DNA of 9,043 nucleotides from Bacteroidota bacterium (GTDB lineage Bacteria > Bacteroidota > Bacteroidia > NS11-12g > UBA9320): positions 1 to 9,043 of the forward strand of contig JAHEKB010000075.1 in NCBI GenBank assembly GCA_024638525.1, given 5' to 3'. The position numbers and the translations under genes were made by a program. The notes below the pieces were generated by a model. The model saw nothing but the letters and a program-made list of their open reading frames with translations, was not told the origin of the DNA and did no database searches. Below are positions 7,463-9,043 of the stretch, in pieces (the first letter of the stretch is position 1; each line of letters begins with the position of its first letter).

Positions 7463-7465
7463 TCA
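7463..7465 (-). other. ftsW: In-frame TGA interrupting ftsW
   Basis: The minus strand reads GGT ATA TGA GTG ATA GTT. This TGA is the only stop in an otherwise continuous frame from 8056 to 6896. It falls inside a hydrophobic segment (LALLFGI, stop, VIVFGGLIAIV). It arises by one base change from GGA, TTA, TCA, CGA or TGG. Gly or Leu (GGA or TTA) would fit the helix best. There is no homopolymer at the site, so a substitution is more likely than an indel. Confidence 0.9.
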
Positions 7466-8056
7466 TATACCAAAGAGTAAAGCAAGCTGTTTGATAGGTA
7501 TCCTCCCAATAAACAAGATGAGCATACTGGTAAAGAACAGAACTGCCGAGGTTGAAAAATCCTCTGGGAATATCAAGAAGCAAATACCGAGAATTATGGC
7601 CAAGATGGGCAAGAAGGTCTTCTTGACATCTTGAACCTGGTGCTGCTTTTTTGCCATGAACCGAGCAACGAACATGATCAAGCCCAACTTTGCAAGATCC
7701 GATGTCTGTATAGTAAGCCCAATACCCGGTACACTAACCCATCTCTTGGCATCATTGATTTCCACTCCAAAAAAGAGCGTATAAAGCAATAAAGGCACAG
7801 AAATGATCAGCAATAGTTGGCTAATTCTTGAAAAATATTGGATGTTGACCATATGTGTCAACCACATGGCAAACAGACCAAAGAGCAAGAGTGCAGTGTG
7901 TTTTATGAGATAGTATTCGGTATTGCCTCCGCGCTCTACATAGGCCAGGGTTCCGGTTGAAGAATACACCGCCAGTATCCCGAAGATGGAGAGGATAAAA
8001 ACTATGATCCAGATTACTGGATCTCCTTTGAGATATGTATTAAATAGCCGTCTCAC
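7463..8056 (-). CDS. ftsW: FtsW lipid II polymerase, N-terminal half (ends at in-frame TGA)
   Basis: FtsW is the septal SEDS glycosyltransferase that polymerises lipid II together with its partner class B PBP, FtsI. This 197-residue part holds membrane segments 1-6 by hydrophobicity: about 13-32, 51-68, 78-96, 121-135, 148-163 and 167-185. It also has the conserved stretch NDAKRWVSVPGIGLTIQTSD (101-120), a hallmark loop of FtsW/RodA. The start is GTG, whose first four bases overlap the murD stop (GTGA), with a weak AAGG upstream. The frame stops at TGA just after entering segment 7. It lacks the catalytic-loop Asp and the C-terminal signature, which lie in the next open frame in phase. FtsW is preferred over RodA because the gene sits between murD and murG. 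Full family length is about 370-410 residues, matching the two halves joined (about 386). On its own this half should be inactive. Confidence 0.88.
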   Translation of the reverse strand: MRRLFNTYLKGDPVIWIIVFILSIFGILAVYSSTGTLAYVERGGNTEYYLIKHTALLLFGLFAMWLTHMVNIQYFSRISQLLLIISVPLLLYTLFFGVEINDAKRWVSVPGIGLTIQTSDLAKLGLIMFVARFMAKKQHQVQDVKKTFLPILAIILGICFLIFPEDFSTSAVLFFTSMLILFIGRIPIKQLALLFGI

Positions 8057-9043
8057 AGCTGCCTTACTGCTCTCTTGAATTGATTGCCTCTGTCTTGGTA
8101 GTTCTCAAAAAGATCAAAGCTGGCACATGCAGGAGATAGCAATACCGTTTCTCCGTTTCTGCCCAAACTATAAGCGATATCAACCGCTTCTTGTGCCGAA
8201 TTTGCATTGATCATCATGTCCACATCTTTTCTAAAGGCCTGATGGAGTTTCATGCTTTTTTCGCCGAGGCAAATAATGATTCTAACCTTATCCTTCACCA
8301 GGGGTTTGAGAAGCTCGTAATCATTGCCTTTATCTACTCCTCCGGCAATCCAAATAAGAGGCTTATTCATGCTTTCCAACGCATACCATGCGGCATTGAC
8401 ATTGGTTGCCTTGCTGTCGTTGATAAAATCTATGCCTTTGACCTTGGCCACATGCTCCAGTCGGTGTTCCACATTTTTAAAATCAGAGAGGCTCTCCCTG
8501 ATCATCTCCTTTCTAATAAGTAGTGAGTTTGCAATTATGGACGCTGCCATAGAATTGTAAGTGTTGTGCCTTCCGGCAATAGTTAGTTGATTGATAGACA
8601 TTGTAAAGTTTACCTTTGGGTTGTTAAGTATTATGTTTATGGTTTCATCGCTGACCCATGCTCCTTCTTCCAACTCCTTTTCATTCAGAGTAAAAGGAAT
8701 CATATGTCCATGATGGGTATGTGATTTGATGTAATTCTGAATGATCTGGTCATCCATGCAGTAAATGAATTTTTGTTCTTCGCCTTGATTTTGAGCAATC
8801 CTGAACTTTGACTGTATATAGTCTTCGAAACTCTCGTAGCGATCTAAGTGATCAGGAGATATATTGAGTAATACAGCATAATCCAGCCTGGTGTCAAACA
8901 TTCCGTCTAGCTGAAAAGAGCTCAATTCTAGAACGTAATATTCTCTGTCTTGAGTAGCTACTTGACGAGCAAAACTGTCACCTACATTACCCGCTAAGCC
9001 GACTCGCAGCCCTGCCTGCTTGAGCAAATGATAGGTGAGCATA
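8053..9043 (-). CDS. murD: UDP-N-acetylmuramoylalanine--D-glutamate ligase MurD (5' partial)
   Basis: MurD is the cytoplasmic ligase that adds D-glutamate to UDP-MurNAc-L-Ala. About 329 C-terminal residues are in the window. The first visible Met (codon 9042-9040) is internal, since it falls where the family continues directly from the P-loop GxNGKTTTT. The N-terminal UDP-binding domain and P-loop lie beyond the right edge. Numbering from that Met, the visible motifs are AGNVG (17-21), LELSSFQLD (38-46) and NISPDHLDRY (60-69). Lys79 in SKFRI corresponds to the carbamylated Lys of the family. Further motifs are AGRHNTYNSMAA (156-167), the C-terminal domain's NDSKATN (208-214), IAGGVDKG (232-239) and LLSPACASFDLFENYQDRGN (301-320). 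These are specific for MurD rather than MurC, MurE or MurF. It ends in TGA at exactly the length expected after DRGNQFKRAVRQL, overlapping the ftsW GTG by 4 bp. This is direct evidence that TGA is read as stop here. Confidence 0.96.
   Translation of the reverse strand, partial: MLTYHLLKQAGLRVGLAGNVGDSFARQVATQDREYYVLELSSFQLDGMFDTRLDYAVLLNISPDHLDRYESFEDYIQSKFRIAQNQGEEQKFIYCMDDQIIQNYIKSHTHHGHMIPFTLNEKELEEGAWVSDETINIILNNPKVNFTMSINQLTIAGRHNTYNSMAASIIANSLLIRKEMIRESLSDFKNVEHRLEHVAKVKGIDFINDSKATNVNAAWYALESMNKPLIWIAGGVDKGNDYELLKPLVKDKVRIIICLGEKSMKLHQAFRKDVDMMINANSAQEAVDIAYSLGRNGETVLLSPACASFDLFENYQDRGNQFKRAVRQL

Noticed and set aside
6896..8056. Genome-wide recoding of TGA to a sense codon to explain ftsW
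   Set aside because: murD ends in TGA at the expected C-terminus, and no other gene here contains an internal TGA, so TGA acts as a normal stop.
1..9043. A novel defence, mobile or biosynthetic system
   Set aside because: All genes but two are recognisable core division and peptidoglycan genes. No repeats, integrase, transposase, tRNA or CRISPR structure was seen.

Overview
The window is a piece of a Bacteroidota chromosome. Seven of its nine genes form the distal half of a division and cell wall (dcw) cluster on the minus strand. In transcription order (right to left) they are murD (5' end outside the window), ftsW, murG, murC, ftsQ, ftsA and ftsZ. The Bacteroidota assignment rests on four points: the FtsZ C-terminus ending in NSFLHDNVD, the order murG-murC-ftsQ-ftsA-ftsZ with no ddl gene, the FtsW loop reading GPGKSRQKNVLP, and weak or absent Shine-Dalgarno sequences before most genes. 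I cannot place it to family.

Layout. Positions 1-589 (+) hold the 3' part of an alpha/beta-hydrolase esterase gene that enters from the left edge. Positions 661-1077 (+) hold a small gamma-glutamylcyclotransferase-fold protein. Its stop codon overlaps the ftsZ stop codon by 4 bp, so the two transcription units converge with no spacer. From 1074 to the right edge everything is the dcw block. Junctions are extremely tight: murD/ftsW overlap 4 bp, ftsW/murG 14 bp, murG/murC 8 bp, murC/ftsQ 8 bp, ftsQ-ftsA are 3 bp apart, and ftsA/ftsZ overlap 1 bp. I see no internal promoter or terminator. The block looks like one translationally coupled operon whose promoter lies beyond the right edge.

How the genes work together. 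MurC and MurD add L-Ala and D-Glu to UDP-MurNAc. MurG converts lipid I to lipid II. FtsW polymerises lipid II at the septum. FtsQ is a bitopic divisome scaffold. FtsA anchors FtsZ to the membrane, and FtsZ forms the ring.

The main anomaly is ftsW. Its reading frame is cut by a single in-frame TGA inside predicted transmembrane segment 7, and the next codon is GTG in the same frame. Everything on both sides is intact, including the catalytic-loop Asp and the SEDS signature. TGA is a genuine stop in this genome, because murD ends with it at the expected C-terminus. The split is therefore either a sequencing or assembly substitution, a recent point mutation, or a real readthrough or two-piece arrangement. 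Otherwise the region is conserved core genome; I found no mobile element, RNA gene, CRISPR array or new multi-gene system.
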